A program made the position numbers and the translations under genes. The notes under the pieces were generated by a model. The model saw nothing but the letters and a program-made list of their open reading frames with translations, had not been told where the DNA came from and made no database searches. Below, in pieces: positions 34,996-48,737 of a DNA stretch of 64,000 nucleotides (position 1 is the first letter of the stretch; each line of letters begins with the position of its first letter). The stretch spans positions 434,001-498,000 of the forward strand of contig PDUO01000008.1 of the NCBI GenBank assembly GCA_003008705.1, given 5' to 3'. This DNA comes from Pezicula radicicola (Eukaryota > Ascomycota > Leotiomycetes > Helotiales > Dermateaceae).

Positions 34996-37900
34996 ATGCA
35001 CGAGATTGAGGATGAGCTTCATGGGCTTCATGGGTACGTTCCTTAATTCTATTCACTCTCTGCATGTGCTAATATATTATCCTACAGGGAACTGAAGAGC
35101 TTTCCGCCCACGGCACATTGGTTCTGTCCCAAACGCACCGATGACGATGACGTCGACTATGACAAGCCAGATGAAGCAGAAGAGGACATAGGCTCCGAGA
35201 CCAAACGTGAACTCATACAAGATGCAAAAAGGCGACACGATGTGGCATACCAATTCACCCTTATCTTCGGATTGGATACTGAGGGGTCAGGACCTATGCT
35301 GCGAACAATGCTGGAGGAATACACACAGCGCCTGAAAGAACTCTTGAGCTGTTGTGATAGGTGTGTTCGCAACTACCATAGAGGCCGAAAGCCGTTCTTG
35401 AAGGCACTTGCGGAGTAAGTTGTACATACATTCAGCCTCTGTGATACAACTGACAGTTGTAGGAATTTCGACGATCATGTTGTCCAGTCACTCGCCGATC
35501 GTATTAACACAAGTGATTTTGCTCGCATAAAGGAAGGTCTCGCCTCAGGAGAATCCATTTTGTCAAAGGTTGAGCCCCATAAGCGCAACCAAAGCCTTCT
35601 TATCAACAATGACCGCGCGGCCCTGTTGGCTTTGTATGAAAGTCTTTGCTGTGTGGATTTTCACAAGGAAGAAAAAAATCTTTCCGGATCATTCAATTAT
35701 GTCTTCACAGAAATCCAGAAGAAAAAGCCGCTGAAGCTAGGCGATATGCTACCGGCAATGACTCAGTTCCTATTCGACGAAGATTCGGTGCGAGTACTGT
35801 TCGCAACTAAAGGTTGGGAGAGGGAAACTAAGCCCATCACACCCGAGGAGTTCGAATGGACCGTTCATGATGCTCTTTCCGGCGCCATTATCGATGTCAA
35901 CAAAGTGTCAGCCTCATATGAGGAAATAGAACGGTTCTGGAGAGGCATACCTCTAATTCTTGGGAGGCTTGAAGAGAATCTAATTAGGCACTCGCTCCGA
36001 GCCATGGAAGTTCAACCCAACCTTTACTTTCTCGCATTGCAGCATCTCACCTGTAATTCTGCGGAGATCCTGAGATTAGTTGTCGAGGCTCTCCAAATGC
36101 TCATTGCCAAATCCTCCAAGGACTTCTGGGCAGCACTGGGCACGATATCCCCTGCCACAGTATCAGAACAAATTTTCGTAAGTCCCGCTTATGAGAAATT
36201 TCTCACAAACTCGCAGGCATCAGAGCAGCCCAATCCTCGAGCTACAGCGCTCTCCTGGATTCCAGGATTCTTGGCGTCACTCCCTGCTGTCCAACAGCAC
36301 GATGCATGCCGCTCTCTACTTCACCATCTTTTTGTGCGTCTCCAAGATGGCAGGTTTCCAGAACAGGCGAGAATGGCATGTTGTCGTTCTGGCCTTATGG
36401 CTCTCTCGTCCACTCTGGATACGTTTGTTCAGAACAACTACAAAATTAACCCATCTACCTCACTGGTTGTCATCAATGATATTCTAGGTCTCGTTGAGAG
36501 AAACATCCGCACAATCGTGTCTTGTGCTGACTTGGAGGCTTCTGATGAGGGCCACCTTGAGCTTAAGAGACAAGGGATGGTGGTTATCCGTGACGCCCTT
36601 GCCTTGGACAGCAAAGCTCTCAGTGCTCAGTATACTGCATTAAGCCAAGATACCGAAATACAGCGCGGTGTTGGTGCACATTCCCAGTCAATATGGCAAG
36701 CAGTTCTTGATGTGTTTCGTCCCGGTAACCTTGACCTGGCCAAGAGCATTTTAGCAGCAACAGCTCCGCTCACTGGTGTTGATGAATTATTCCCGAAAAA
36801 TAAGAAGACGCCAAACATGCCCAAGGATCATGTTCAATACAACAAAGACTTCAAACAGCTCAATGAAAATGTGTCGAGGGTCTTTGAACGCTTAAGCGAT
36901 TTTAAGCCTGACGACCTACACGAAATATACCGAATTCCTCAAACTGCCCGGCCATTATTCGCAGCTCTGATGTCAGCAGATCAATCAGTCTATGAGGCTG
37001 CTGTGGAAGTCATCAAGACTATGACTGAACAGGACAGCAGGAGTGACGCAATGTCCAGACTCTTGGAGGAGGCCTTCGCACCAACGCTCACTTCTCTGAC
37101 CTATGCAGTCGCTCGCATTACCAAACTGCGTACTTTCACACCCATAGTATACGTGATCAAAACTAGTAAAGATGTTTTAGAGGCGCTTTGTGGGTCTACG
37201 GGCGTCTTACGAACCCGTTCTTCCCTCGACACGCACGACCAAAATGCAATCCTGGGTTGGTGGACTACTCAATGGCGTGTACTGGATATGATATTCTCCC
37301 AGACAGAAAACTGGGTTGCCCGCGTAAACAAGTCAACCAAGTTTATGGAGGAATTCTGTCGTGATGATATGGAATATGCAGAGAAGCTCTTTGATGCCTA
37401 CAGCATCATCGCAACAGCCACAGGCGAATCAAGTGTTCCTGAAGACTCCCAACTATCAACCAAACCTGATGCCGCCAAAGCCTCTCGTCGTAAAGTCTTG
37501 CAAGTCGTCTGTCAGAATGTCAATGGGCTGTCCATGATGCTTAGGCTCAGAGACAAGTATCTGGTAAGCGTTATCACGAGTCTCTTGAGCAAGCTTCTGC
37601 GGAATCTTGGAGAATACGACATTGAGATTGACGAATTCGCTCTTAATTATATCAAAAGCGCTTGCTTGCGCGAAAATGAGCGGGATTTTAAGAGAACAAA
37701 TTTGACAAGCCAGCAGAAGGCTGAGCTGCAACGGGCTCTTAGCGATCATCAAGGCGTTGAGATTGTCGAGATCCGCTCTCCAGTCGTGGTTACCGCTGTA
37801 AAGAAACAAGGCACAATCGATGCATGGTCAAAGTCAGCCGAAGGCAAGGTTCATGAACCGACGACATCAATTCCGCTTAGGAAGGATTCCGAGAGGAACT

Positions 37901-40900
37901 TGGCTATCCTTCAACAAATGAAAGCTAGGCAACAACCAAAGCCTACGAACGACTTCCTGAAAAACAGCCGTCAGAAGGCCGCCGAAGAGAAGAAGCAGCG
38001 TGATGCTGCAGCTATTGCAAGGGCCAAAGCACTTCGGGGACCGTCATCTCTGGTTCCTGGAGAGGGCTCAGGACTGAGTGGCCTCGGCGTTCATGGCAAA
38101 GATCATGCTCCAATCCGCAGCGAAATCATGGTCGGTTCGTCAGACGAAGATTCCTCTGACGATAATGAGGATGAGGATGAAACGAACGCGTTGGTGACCA
38201 AGAGGAAGGAAACTTCCAAAATGGTCTCTGAATATGAGGAAAGCCGGAGACGTGCACTTAAAGCACAGCACCAAGGCCCGGTGCGGAAGACCAAGATACA
38301 ACGTTCTGCGAAGGACCTGCGCGCACGAGTAGAGCCTAACATGGATAAACTATATCTCGAAATTCTCAACTGGGATATTTTTCATGAAGGGGACATTCCT
38401 CCAAGCAATAGCGAGTACAGAAAAATCGACAACAAATATCTTGACCTGGATCTCTACAAGAGAACTTTTGGGCCGCTACTAACCTCTGAAGTATGGCGGT
38501 CTCTTGTTACGGCAAAGGACGAGAACAATTTTAAGCCTGTAGAGATCACAATCATGAACCGTCTATCTGTGGACAAGTTTATGGAAGTTAGCACGAAAAT
38601 GCCAGTTGCGGCGAATAAGGACCTTAAATTGAGCGAAAGAGATATCGTCCTCTTTTCGAAGAGCCATGATCCTATGCACGAGCCACAAGCACCACATTGC
38701 CTAGCTCGTGTGGATAGGAGAACCATGAAAAAGGATGTGATCGAGGTTACTTACCGCGTCAGCAGAGATTGTGACCCTAGGTTACTTCAATGTCTGGTAC
38801 CAAATGGCAAGATTCACATCGTCAAGATTGCTGACATGACCACAACACAACGAGAATTTGCAGCTCTAAGCAGTTTGGAATACTATGACTTGTGTAACGA
38901 AGTCCTTGAAGCAAAGCCTTCCCCAATCCAGAAATACGGAGACGAAAAGATAGGATTGATGTCGTCCAAATACAAACTCAATAGAGGTCAGGCTCAGGCT
39001 ATTCTATCCGCCAATGACAATGACGGTTTTACTCTAATTCAAGGGTAGGTAATTAAACACCAGGATTTGAAGAATTTTCTAATTCGTTCTAGACCTCCAG
39101 GATCCGGTAAAACAAAAACAATCATTGCCATGGTCGGCGCTCTGCTCACCCAGACCCTGCAAGCTCAGGGTGGCGAGCAATTCCGAGCAAAACCTCAAGG
39201 CAATGCTCCTGGGGCACCACCAAGTGGCCCTAAGAAAAAGCTTCTCATATGTGCTCCCAGTAATGCTGCAGTGGATGAATTGGTCGTCCGACTGAAAGAG
39301 GGTATTCAACCTATGCACGGACCATTCCAAAAGATCAACGTAATTCGAATCGGCAGAAGTGATGCGATCAATACTAGTGTCAAGGACGTAATGCTTGATG
39401 AGCTTGTGCAAGCAAAGCTCGAAGGCGATAGGAACGACAAGAAAGGGATGCTCACTACTAAAGAGAAGCTTCATCAGGAGGCTGGTCAAATCAAGCAAAA
39501 GCTTGCTGGTCTCAGAGAGCAGCTAGACAAAGCTCGCTCCCAAGGTGACAAGAACACTGAATCCAAGCTTCAACGGGAGCTTGACGGCTTGTATCGCAAT
39601 AGAGCTCACATCAACGCTAAGATCGAAGAGGACAAAGAAAGTGGGAATACCGTATCTCGTGATAACGAAATCAATCGCCGCCGTTTCCAGCAGGAAATTA
39701 TCGATGGGGCCCACGTGCTCTGTGCAACCTTGAGTGGTAGTGGACATGATATGTTCAGAAATCTAAATGTGGAGTTTGAAAGCGTTATCATTGACGAAGC
39801 CGCTCAGTGTATCGAGCTTAGTGCTCTTATACCCCTCAAGTACGGATGTTCCAAGTGTATTCTTGTTGGAGATCCTGAGCAGCTACCTCCAACTGTTCTC
39901 TCCAAGTCGGCGAAGAATTTTGGCTACGAGCAAAGTCTTTTCGTGCGCATGCAACGCAATCACCCAAAGGATATCCATCTACTTGATACTCAGTATCGCA
40001 TGCACCCTGAGATTAGTCAATTCCCCAGCCAGCAGTTCTACAACAGCAGGTTGCTAGATGGCGATGGAATGGCAGAGTTGAGGGCACAACCATATCATGC
40101 GAGCACCATCCTTGGGCCATATCGATTCTTTGATGTTAAGGGAGTTCAGACCAAAGAGGCTCGAGGCCATTCTTTTATAAACGTCCCCGAATTGAACGCT
40201 GCCATGAGTCTCTACGATCGTTTAAAGGCCGACTACCGTACTTACAACTTCAAGGGCAAAATTGGTATTATTGCCACTTACAAGGCCCAGTTGAATGAGC
40301 TCCGCTCCCGCTTTGTTAACCGATATGGAGAGGACATCTTTGATGAGATCGAGTTCAATACCACTGATGCTTTCCAAGGACGTGAGCGGGAAATCATCAT
40401 TTTCTCCTGTGTCAGAGCCACAGCATCCGGAGGTATTGGTTTCTTGTCCGACATCAGACGTATGAACGTCGGCTTGACTCGTGCCAAATCTTCACTTTGG
40501 GTCCTGGGAGACTCAAGGTCACTGCAACAAGGTGAGTTTTGGAATAAGCTTATCGAGGACTCCAAGGCTCGTGACAGATATACGGGAGGTGATGTGCTAG
40601 CTTTGCTCTCGAAGCCAACATCTCGCAACGCACCCGTTCGCCAGCGTCCGCCACCAGCAATCACGAAGAGTGAAAGCAACAGCCCTCTTCCCCAGCCAGT
40701 GCCAGTCGCAAACGCAGGGCAGTCGCCTGTGCCTGACGCTCAATACGTGGCACGCATCAAAACAGAGGCCAAACAAGAAGAAAAGGATGTAGAGATGCTC
40801 GACGCCCCCAGCATGATCAGATCTCGGCAATCATCCATGGGTAGTACAAGTGCCGTTTCTGTTGATTCGAAGTCGGGTGTTAAACGACCAAGAGAGCCAT

Positions 40901-41240
40901 CGATTGGCGACGAAACTATGAAGCCGGTCAAGAAGGTAACCCTCTCCTATGCAAGTTGGTCTCTTTCCTCTCTGTGTTTCGCTTTTGTTTGATTTGATTT
41001 GATTTGTATCAATACCTCCAGTTAATCATAAGTTCAAGCTGACATGTATAGATGCCTCACCTCGTAGACCCGTCGAAAGACAAGCTCTCAAAGAATCAGA
41101 TATCAGCAGTTGGAAGTAGTGCACCATCTGCACCAAAACCAGCACCTCGGCCCCAAGGTCACCCTCCTGGGACAGCACCTCGGAAGAAAAAGGCACCACC
41201 AGATCCATTTATCCAGCGCAAACCTCCCGCGCGACGCTGA
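34996..41240 (+). CDS. SEN1: Sen1-type superfamily 1 RNA/DNA helicase
   Basis: Five exons (34996-35033, 35088-35414, 35463-39044, 39093-40935, 41052-41240) give 1992 residues, typical for Sen1. The N-terminal 1100 residues form the Sen1 helical domain. The helicase core has GPPGSGKTKT (Walker A, created by the splice at 39044/39093), DEAAQ near residue 1550, GDPEQLPPT, TTDAFQGRERE and RMNVGLTRAKSSLWVLG. A charged coiled segment (about 39,420-39,680) sits between motifs I and II, as in Sen1 relatives. The C-terminus is basic and Pro-rich and ends KPPARR. Sen1 unwinds RNA:DNA hybrids, terminates non-coding transcription with Nrd1/Nab3-type factors and protects replication forks. The first exon is only 38 nt, so the start rests on the MHEIEDELHGLHG peptide resembling relatives. 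Confidence 0.93.
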
Positions 41241-43016
41241 AAGGTGTGACTTGGCTCTTCGGACGATTTATCATGGCAGGAGTTCTGGATTGGCACGTTG
41301 GCATTTTCATAATCTTTAGCGAAGGAAGCATACTGTGGTTTTGCCAAACATTGACATAGATTAGAAAGTGCTAACCGACCATGTATGGCATGTAGATAGA
41401 TACATGCCCATGGCGGGTTTTGCAGCTCTTAGACGCATTGCTTCAAACAACGGCGTTTTTGGTCATGGGAGCATGGATCTCAAATCCAGGGCCCTTATCT
41501 TCGAAAGGAGCTGGCACAGACATTATGCTCGCCAATCTACGGATCTGCGCAAGGATACTAACCTGTTCACAAAGGGCACAAGGCAGCCAGCGAAGGGACT
41601 TTTAAATTACCGTGACCTTGATACAAATGAAGTTCCAAATTTGCAAGATTAGAGTAAAAAGGTAGGATTGTGAATTGACAAATTGAGAAGGTTGGGCATG
41701 TTTGGCTGCCAGCCCTTAACTTAAGCTCTTACGGTATCATACATAGTTCGTAGTCCTCGGTACCAGTCCTGTACAGTACAAAGTCGACATCCTGGCGTTG
41801 ATTGCTTGGCGTGCAACTGATAGTGGCGCTCATCCGACTACAAAGTCAAAAGAGTCCAAGAAAAGTCAAAAAACATTCCGTAGCCGTGCACCACCGCAGC
41901 AGCCAACAGAATGAGCCCAGGCGGTCCGGCAGCACACCACACAGCTCACTCTCACTATTTTAGGTGACTTCACCGCGTCGTCTTCCTCACCGTGCTCACC
42001 CACAGCGCTGCATGCCCACTTAGTGCCATCGCATTGCATCGCCATCCTCCACAAGCCATATCTGCAACTATTGGACGAAATTTCTTCAGCAAACTGTATC
42101 CTCCCCCCTCTGGAACTCTGGAAGCCTAATATCATACCCTGTCGTATTCATCCACATCATGTTTCCCCAAACTTTGCTGCAGGGAAGCCTTTCTTGCGAG
42201 GTCTTTTGTCTTTTTCAAGCGCATTCTGTGACCCTCTTGCCAACACTACCCTGCCTAACACGTACTCACGGTGCTCCATACTGAGGAGTAGCGAACTTCT
42301 AGCATTCAGCCACGGAGTTGGAGTCTTTTCGTTGTTGCCATGTTGGATGGCTGGGACCCTCCACTGGCGTCAGCCTTGTCCCGAAGAGACCGAGTAGTCG
42401 CCCATAGGTGTGTATCCCAGCGTTTCAAAGTGCGGGCACTCCCACTGTCGATGGGGAACTGAGCTTCTTTCTTGTTTATCTATCTTGCCCTGCCCTTATT
42501 TCTTCATCTTCTCGTATCTATTCTTTGGAAGCTTTATTCAAATATACGTCGTTAGGACGTCGGTTGATCACGCTGTTCCGCTCGCTTTCCGATTTGTTGC
42601 TTACCTTACCGTCCTTACCGTCCTTACCTTACTTACTCGATATCATAGCGACGGCGACCTTGCAATTCTCTTTTTTCGATAATCTGATTGCTGGGGAAAA
42701 CGGGCCCAACGCAGGATTCAATTAATTAGCCCTTTAGAGAATAATCCAGCGCTTTCCTTATGGAAATAACATTATTCCATGAGCTAAAGTCACCATCGCA
42801 GAAGGCTGCGAGGTAGCCATCCATTTCGGCCGCTCAGTACAGTCACAAAACTACCGCTACATATTATATCTAGTCTGCCGGGTCATTGCAACTGCACTTA
42901 CATTTTTGGCCGTGGTACCCAGGTACGTTAAATTCATGTTTCTAAGCAATTCTGTGCACCTGGTATAAGTACGGCGACTTTCGGATTAGGCTAACCCAGC
43001 ATTTATTTAAGATGTA
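41241..43016. other. Intergenic
   Basis: A 1.8-kb stretch holding the SEN1 3' flank and the promoter and leader of the next gene. Open frames at 41368-41652, 42023-42397 and 42408-42725 have no family signal. 42.4-42.7 kb is pyrimidine-rich, as in a leader. Confidence 0.5.
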
Positions 43017-45476
43017 ATGGCCATCAAATTGCTGACCCCCCGCCGGGTTAATTTGAGGCCTCCGTTTAGGAGAAACTCATCAGCTCCAACGACGGATGGC
43101 GTTGTTCATATCAATGAGGAAGTCTCGGCGGCGTCAAATGAAGCACAGCAGGGCGAGGCAAGATTTTATATGCACGCAGCCTTATCAGCGCCATCACATA
43201 TAGGAGCCGAGAGTGGATGTGATGATGATGGACTTGTCATCACGCAAATTCGATCCCCCCCTCCATGGAATCGATGGAACTCGAAAACCAAGACTCGAAA
43301 TGCGCTCGAGTATTCAACAGGGCCGCAGGTACACAATTCCAAGAGACAAAGCGCTCAAAGACATGGCCTTCCTAGGCAAAGCGCACAAGATATAGAATCA
43401 CGAAAGAGTGATAGGCAGAGTATGAAAGACCTTGCGGATTTCCTTAGAACCAAGGAGCCGCCAAAAGAAAATTTAATGTCTATCCCCGAATCAGACTACG
43501 AGCAAGATCTCCAACGAAAAGAACCGAAGTCACCTTTTAAGCAGCTTTTTAAGCGTCGTCGAAGGACTAAGAGTAGTATTGGCAGTAAGTTACCACTGGC
43601 AGGTTCTAGCAAAAGACTTCATTAATTTACAAACGCCTTAGAAAAGGGACCCATGCTCGTTCAGCTCCCAGACACAGCTGTTGCTTCAAAGACAAGTGCT
43701 GGCAATCGACATATTGCAATTTCAATTCCGATCGAGTACGATTACGTCTCATCTCGAAATGCTCCATACACACCCAAGAGGACTTTATCGAAACGACTCG
43801 AAAAGAGGGAAATCGCCATCTTACGGCCAGTTACGGAGACTGATGAAACAAACTCTGAAGATCCAATTATTGTACGGCATTCATATGCTCACTCTCACCA
43901 CAGTTTGCCGGCTACGGGAACAAACTCAAAAGCCTCTCGGTTACAAAAGGATTTCGTTTCTGAGCCTCCACTTGACCTGTCTCAGCAGAACAACCAATGG
44001 AGTGACCTTCGACATTCTGGAGGAACCGTGTACAGCGAACAAACTCTGGCGACAAGTGCAGGTCATTCCAGAGCACCACGCAATGTCTCAACTCCACAAA
44101 CTACACCCTTAGGCTCCTTTCCAACCACAAAAATTGCGCTTCCACCACGGCCATCAAGCGCAGGAACCTCTCTAAAGAAATCCCATGCGGATAGCACAGC
44201 TCGGCACTCTATAGGCCACGGACAAAAAACTTCAACTCTCTCCGAGAAGTCTGCAATCAACAGCCGTTACTCTACAAACTCCGCTAACTTCCCAATCGAC
44301 CGATCACCACCTCACCCACCTCATCCAGGAAATTCTCAAAAACACAACCAAACCCATATCGGAACCTTCGTGAGGCCTACAAGTGCTCCAGTAGAACGTT
44401 CTATAAACTCGTCTCTCAGGAACCAGAACCGAGATTGTGAAATTGAGGGCGTTAATACGATTGAGATAAGGCAAGAGAGGGTGAAAGCTAGGAAAAAAAG
44501 AGATATGGCAGCAGCGGTCCAAAGACAGAAAGCAAGTCGGCCACCCCTAACAGAAAACAACCCACTTTATCTCCGCCGGAAACACTCCCGGTCAGGCGGC
44601 TCTCTTCGTCGTCAAAGATCAAGACGAAACAACCGCCTGACCCCGGTTCTGGTTGTTGCAGACATAGCACCAAACAACGCCCAACGTCCCTCATATTCTC
44701 AACCCCCCACATCACAGCGAGAATCAGAGCGCCGGCTCCGGCACACCAGAGCTCTAGACACTAGGAGGGCTTCACAAGTAACGGATACACCACCACATTC
44801 TGGCACACCTTCTTTGGTAGATGGCGATTTCTCAGCTGATGATGCTACTGACGACGATTATTTTTCCGTCGAGATGTCACCATTTTCGCCAACACCTAGC
44901 CTAATCAGCAGACCACCACCCTCTTCGCAGTTTCTTAATCGCTCTTCATATCCACTAGCACAACCCTCACGACTAGGCCATTCCGTACACTCTCGCTCAT
45001 CATCCTCTCCAAGCCGTGTCGTGGCTGGTGTTGAGAAATTGACTTCGTTGAACCATAACAAGGTCGCTCGCGAAAGAGAAATGGCCTTAGACTGGAGACT
45101 AGCGAAGATTGAACGGGATAATGAGTTGCTGCTCTGTACATTGAACAATATCTCCAAAAACTTCAATAACCTTAATTCAAATCTAGTGTCACAGGAAGCA
45201 AAAAGCCCATGTTTAAGTAGGAGTAGCACAGGAAGAAAGCAAAGGGAGAAAGGGAAAGAAATCAAGTTTGATAATGATGATGATAATGGAGAGAAGACAG
45301 AACAGAAGGATGGATTGGATGGAATTGGAAATTTGATGCAGGAGTTGCAGATCAGTGCTAGGGTTAGTATGGAGACGAGGAGGGAGAAGGGTGTTCGGAG
45401 TGAGCTGGCTGGTGAGAGAGTTGGGGTGGATGAGAGTGATGAGATTGAGTATGAGATGGATGGTTTGGAGTATTAA
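43017..45476 (+). CDS. Disordered protein with C-terminal coiled coil, function unknown
   Basis: Two exons (43017-43584, 43642-45476) give 800 residues. The intron has donor GTAAGT and acceptor CCTTAG. I do not recognise the protein. Most of it is low-order sequence rich in Ser, Arg, Pro and Thr, with basic clusters such as FKRRRRTKSS and RRQRSRRNNR that could be nuclear signals, and an acidic DFSADDATDDDYF patch. Near residues 660-720 a helical, probably coiled-coil stretch runs through NKVAREREMALDWRLAKIER and LLLCTLNNISKNFNNLNSNL. The tail is very acidic (DNDDDNGEK...DESDEIEYEMDG). The long open frame and clean intron support a real gene. Confidence 0.7.
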
Positions 45477-46644
45477 TTATGTGTATTTTTCTTTTAAGGT
45501 GTGGTGATTAATGATTGACGATAATTATGTGGTAGTTGGATGGTTCTTTTTTCTTTTGTATTTAAGCGGTTTGTTGTTTGGGGAGTAGGAGACTTAAGTG
45601 TGAGATACTTAATGGCTCATATTGGCTAGTTTTATATGTTCGATTTCAATTTAAAACTTATATTTAATGTTCACTTATAGAATGGAGAAGTGAACGCGGG
45701 CAAGTATCCCGTTTGTGACCTGGGATCGATGGATTCTTGAGTCAGCTTTAGACTCATTACATTCATCAACAACACTTTTTTGTAATACTGAACAATGGAA
45801 CTTGAAGCTTCTTGGGCATTCAAATGGAATTGTGACCGGGACAACAGCCAATATCTACAATAGTGGCAAGGTAGTCATTGAAAATAAGCGAGGAGCTGAA
45901 ATGTGAGTCCGGACTACGATTTATTCTTAGTTTTAGGTCTATGAAGTTACATTAAACAAGAACCTTTAAAAAGGATCCCTGTCGCTATAACACATCTAAA
46001 TCTCTGCATGATAAGAGGAGGAAGGAAAATGCGCCTGCTATGGATTTGTACTTGTATTGGTCTGAGTGAATAAATGAAAGTTTAACGAGCTTTCATTTTA
46101 GCGAGGTGGTTTGAATTATTACGGTGCGCTGGAGGAAGGGGTTTGCATGGCTTTGAAAAATTGGAAAAGGTGTTTTGCGCAAAATTTAGCGTGATATGTA
46201 CCTACATAAGCAAAATCGTCCTCAAATTCAGTGATTTGCCCTCTTAACGTGTCCTGGAAGTTGATCATGGATATTTGAGCGGTGATTCCACTACCTCATT
46301 GGTAGGTATTTTGGCCAATCACAAAATTAGCGACACCGAATAGCTGACGACACCATCAAAACAGTGCCTAGAAATCTGATTAAATTTTTTGGGGGGCATT
46401 TTGAATGAAATGTGCGGTGTTTACACTCTGCTTGTATAAGATTGCAACGGACATAATAGATATACTATGCAACGCCAGGAAAGCATCACAGAAGACACTC
46501 AAGCTTTTGCAGCAGATCTCGGAGAGTTTTAGACCACCTATATACTGCTTTCTTGGTTCTTTATATGCAAGTTTCTTTGTCAAGTACTCAAGTTAAGGTG
46601 ACAATATTCCACAGAACGTTTTGGACAGAAATTAGTCATACATT
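45477..46644. other. Intergenic at left border of the isocyanide locus
   Basis: AT-rich interval between the coiled-coil gene and the MFS gene. A short open frame at 45715-45906 has no ATG start and no family signal. Confidence 0.5.
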
Positions 46645-48282
46645 CTACAGGCTTGGTCTTAAAAACCCTCCTACAAAAAGGAGCAAAGATCCTAGGCACA
46701 CAATAACACCTGCAAAGACAGCAGCACCGACATATCCACCGCCGGAGCCAATTATCGCACCAGCAATCGGCGGACCTGCGAGAAGTCCTAAACCATTGAT
46801 AGTAACTGCAAGTCCAAGCCGGGCACCAAACTGTGACATATCCGGTGTGACACTCCCAATTGTTGCTGGTGGCATCGATATGAAGGCGCCTGAAAAGAAC
46901 CCATATATGAGACTGAAAGCTACAAGACCGCCTAGGTTTAAAATGAATGGCCAAATGAATATGAGTATGCCGCCTATCAGAACACATGTTGAATGCACCA
47001 AGGCAGGTCCAATCCTAGTTACGTTCAAGTAATTAGCAATTTTCTTCAATTGCTTCAGAAGTGGCGTAGCCCTTACTTATCTGCAATATAATTTGGAAGT
47101 ACCCTCCCAAAAATTCCTCCAACACTGAGGAAGCTAACCAAGTAAAAGCTCTGCAATCCTTTCAGATCTACACCTGCACTCATCACTCTTGTTTGTATAT
47201 AGTAGTACGGAATATAACAACCCATGAAGCTACACAGCATGCCAAGAACGAGAGCTCGGTATTTACGCTCACCAAGTGCCTTGAACTGGATGAGTGGCGC
47301 CTTCGATTTGGGTGGAAGATCTCGTCGCTGCCGAACCAATACACACGCAACGCTAAGAGTAGCTAGGACCATAAATCCTATGATTCTTAGTGCCCATCGA
47401 AAGCCCACCTCTGCCAAAAGCTTTTCAAATGCAATTGGATATACAATGCCACCAAAACTGGCTCCCGACGTCACAATACCTGTTGCCAAAGCCCTTCGCC
47501 TCACAAAATATGTAGCCGGCACTCCTACAGAAGTTAGGAATGTCAATCCCATTCCAAGGCCACCTAAAATTCCTTGGCTCAAGATAATCTGCCAATATAC
47601 TAGATGCGTCTTCCCAGTAGCCTGATCAGCCTCGATGCTATTGCCGGAGAACGAAGTTGTGATCAATGAGACAAAGATTAGGGCTGAACCAATGATAGCA
47701 AGCGATCGTGCGTAGCCAGCATCCATTGCACGTCCCCATATGACGCCGCTGAAAAGAAGTAGACATGACTGCACGGAACCAATCCAAGAGACTGCTGACT
47801 GAGTACCAATTGCTGGTGGCAGATTATAGTAAGATTGGAAAACTCCCCAAGCGTTTACTAGCCCCCTTAGGAGTTTGATTGTTAGTTTTGAATGCCAGGA
47901 GACCCAGAGAAATCTCTTACCAAGTACTAAACATCAACAGAAAACCCATGGCTACTTGTGACCATGCAACAAGCCCGCCATCTAGAACACTGGCCGGCAC
48001 TGAATCTGGAAGCACAGCCGCGCTGCCTGTCTCATCTGAAAGCTGTAATTTTTCAATTACGGAAACATTTTCCTGTACTGTCATTGCTTCTCTATCGTCG
48101 CCAGCTGCGTTGAGACTTTCAATGGCATTAGACATCGGAACTTTGTGATGGTAGTCTGCAGGCATGTACAGTGAATACTTCAAATGGGAAGTCAAAGATT
48201 GCTCTTTCCCGGAGACTTTCCCCATGGCCATCTCAGTTTTAGATTTCTTATCTATGATCTGGTGTAAAAGGATTTTAGTCAT
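46645..48282 (-). CDS. MFS transporter, monocarboxylate-porter type
   Basis: Three exons (48282-47921, 47865-47077, 47014-46645) give 506 residues. The first span carries the fungal MCT signature, LDGGLVAWSQVAMGFLLMFS, then WGLVNAWGVFQSYY across intron 1 (donor GTAAGA). About twelve spans follow, with GGLGMGLTFLTSVGVPATYF, RRRALATGIVTSGASFGGI and a last-exon GPPIAGAIIGSGGGYVGA. The hydrophilic N-terminal tail is about 75 residues, and ATG 48231 or 48225 could also be the start. The protein probably sits in the plasma or vacuolar membrane and moves a small organic acid or metabolite. It lies downstream of, and on the same strand as, the FAD monooxygenase with a 455-base gap, so export or uptake of the isocyanide-locus product is a fair guess. 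Confidence 0.85.
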
Positions 48283-48737
48283 ACTTATTCTAAGCACGCC
48301 AGAGTTCCGGTTTTTTTTGGTAATCCACGGAGGGGAAACGTGAAAGAAGGAAACATGCCGAACCTCTTCAAATTCTTCCACCTCGGCTCGGATGATCTCT
48401 CGTACGAGGAAGGTGGCACCGAGTCATTGAATCCTTCCACCCGATACCCGATCGGCCGACGGAGTACTACCCGATTTCTAAGCAATTGTTCTGCATGTTT
48501 TGATAATGTCTTAATAGGGTACGTCTTATATATTTCTAGGGATGAAAATTAGTAACGGCTAAGCAACTATAGCCAACTAGGACCCACAGATAGTTCGTCT
48601 CGGCTTCCGTAAGGCGAAACTATTGATGGCTATTTTGATCCTGGTTAACAAATCACTTTTACAAACAGGAAAGTAGTTCGAGTAAAGCAAAGAGGTTGAC
48701 TCAATCTTTTAATTGTACAAATGGCAAATAATTAGTA
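48283..48737. promoter_or_regulatory. MFS transporter promoter region
   Basis: A 455-base gap between two minus-strand genes, holding the monooxygenase 3' flank and the MFS promoter. The MFS frame stays open upstream to 48381 but without ATG. Confidence 0.45.

Noticed and set aside
42023..42725. Open frames of 105-124 codons upstream of the coiled-coil gene
   Set aside because: No family signal; the sequence is pyrimidine-rich leader-like DNA.
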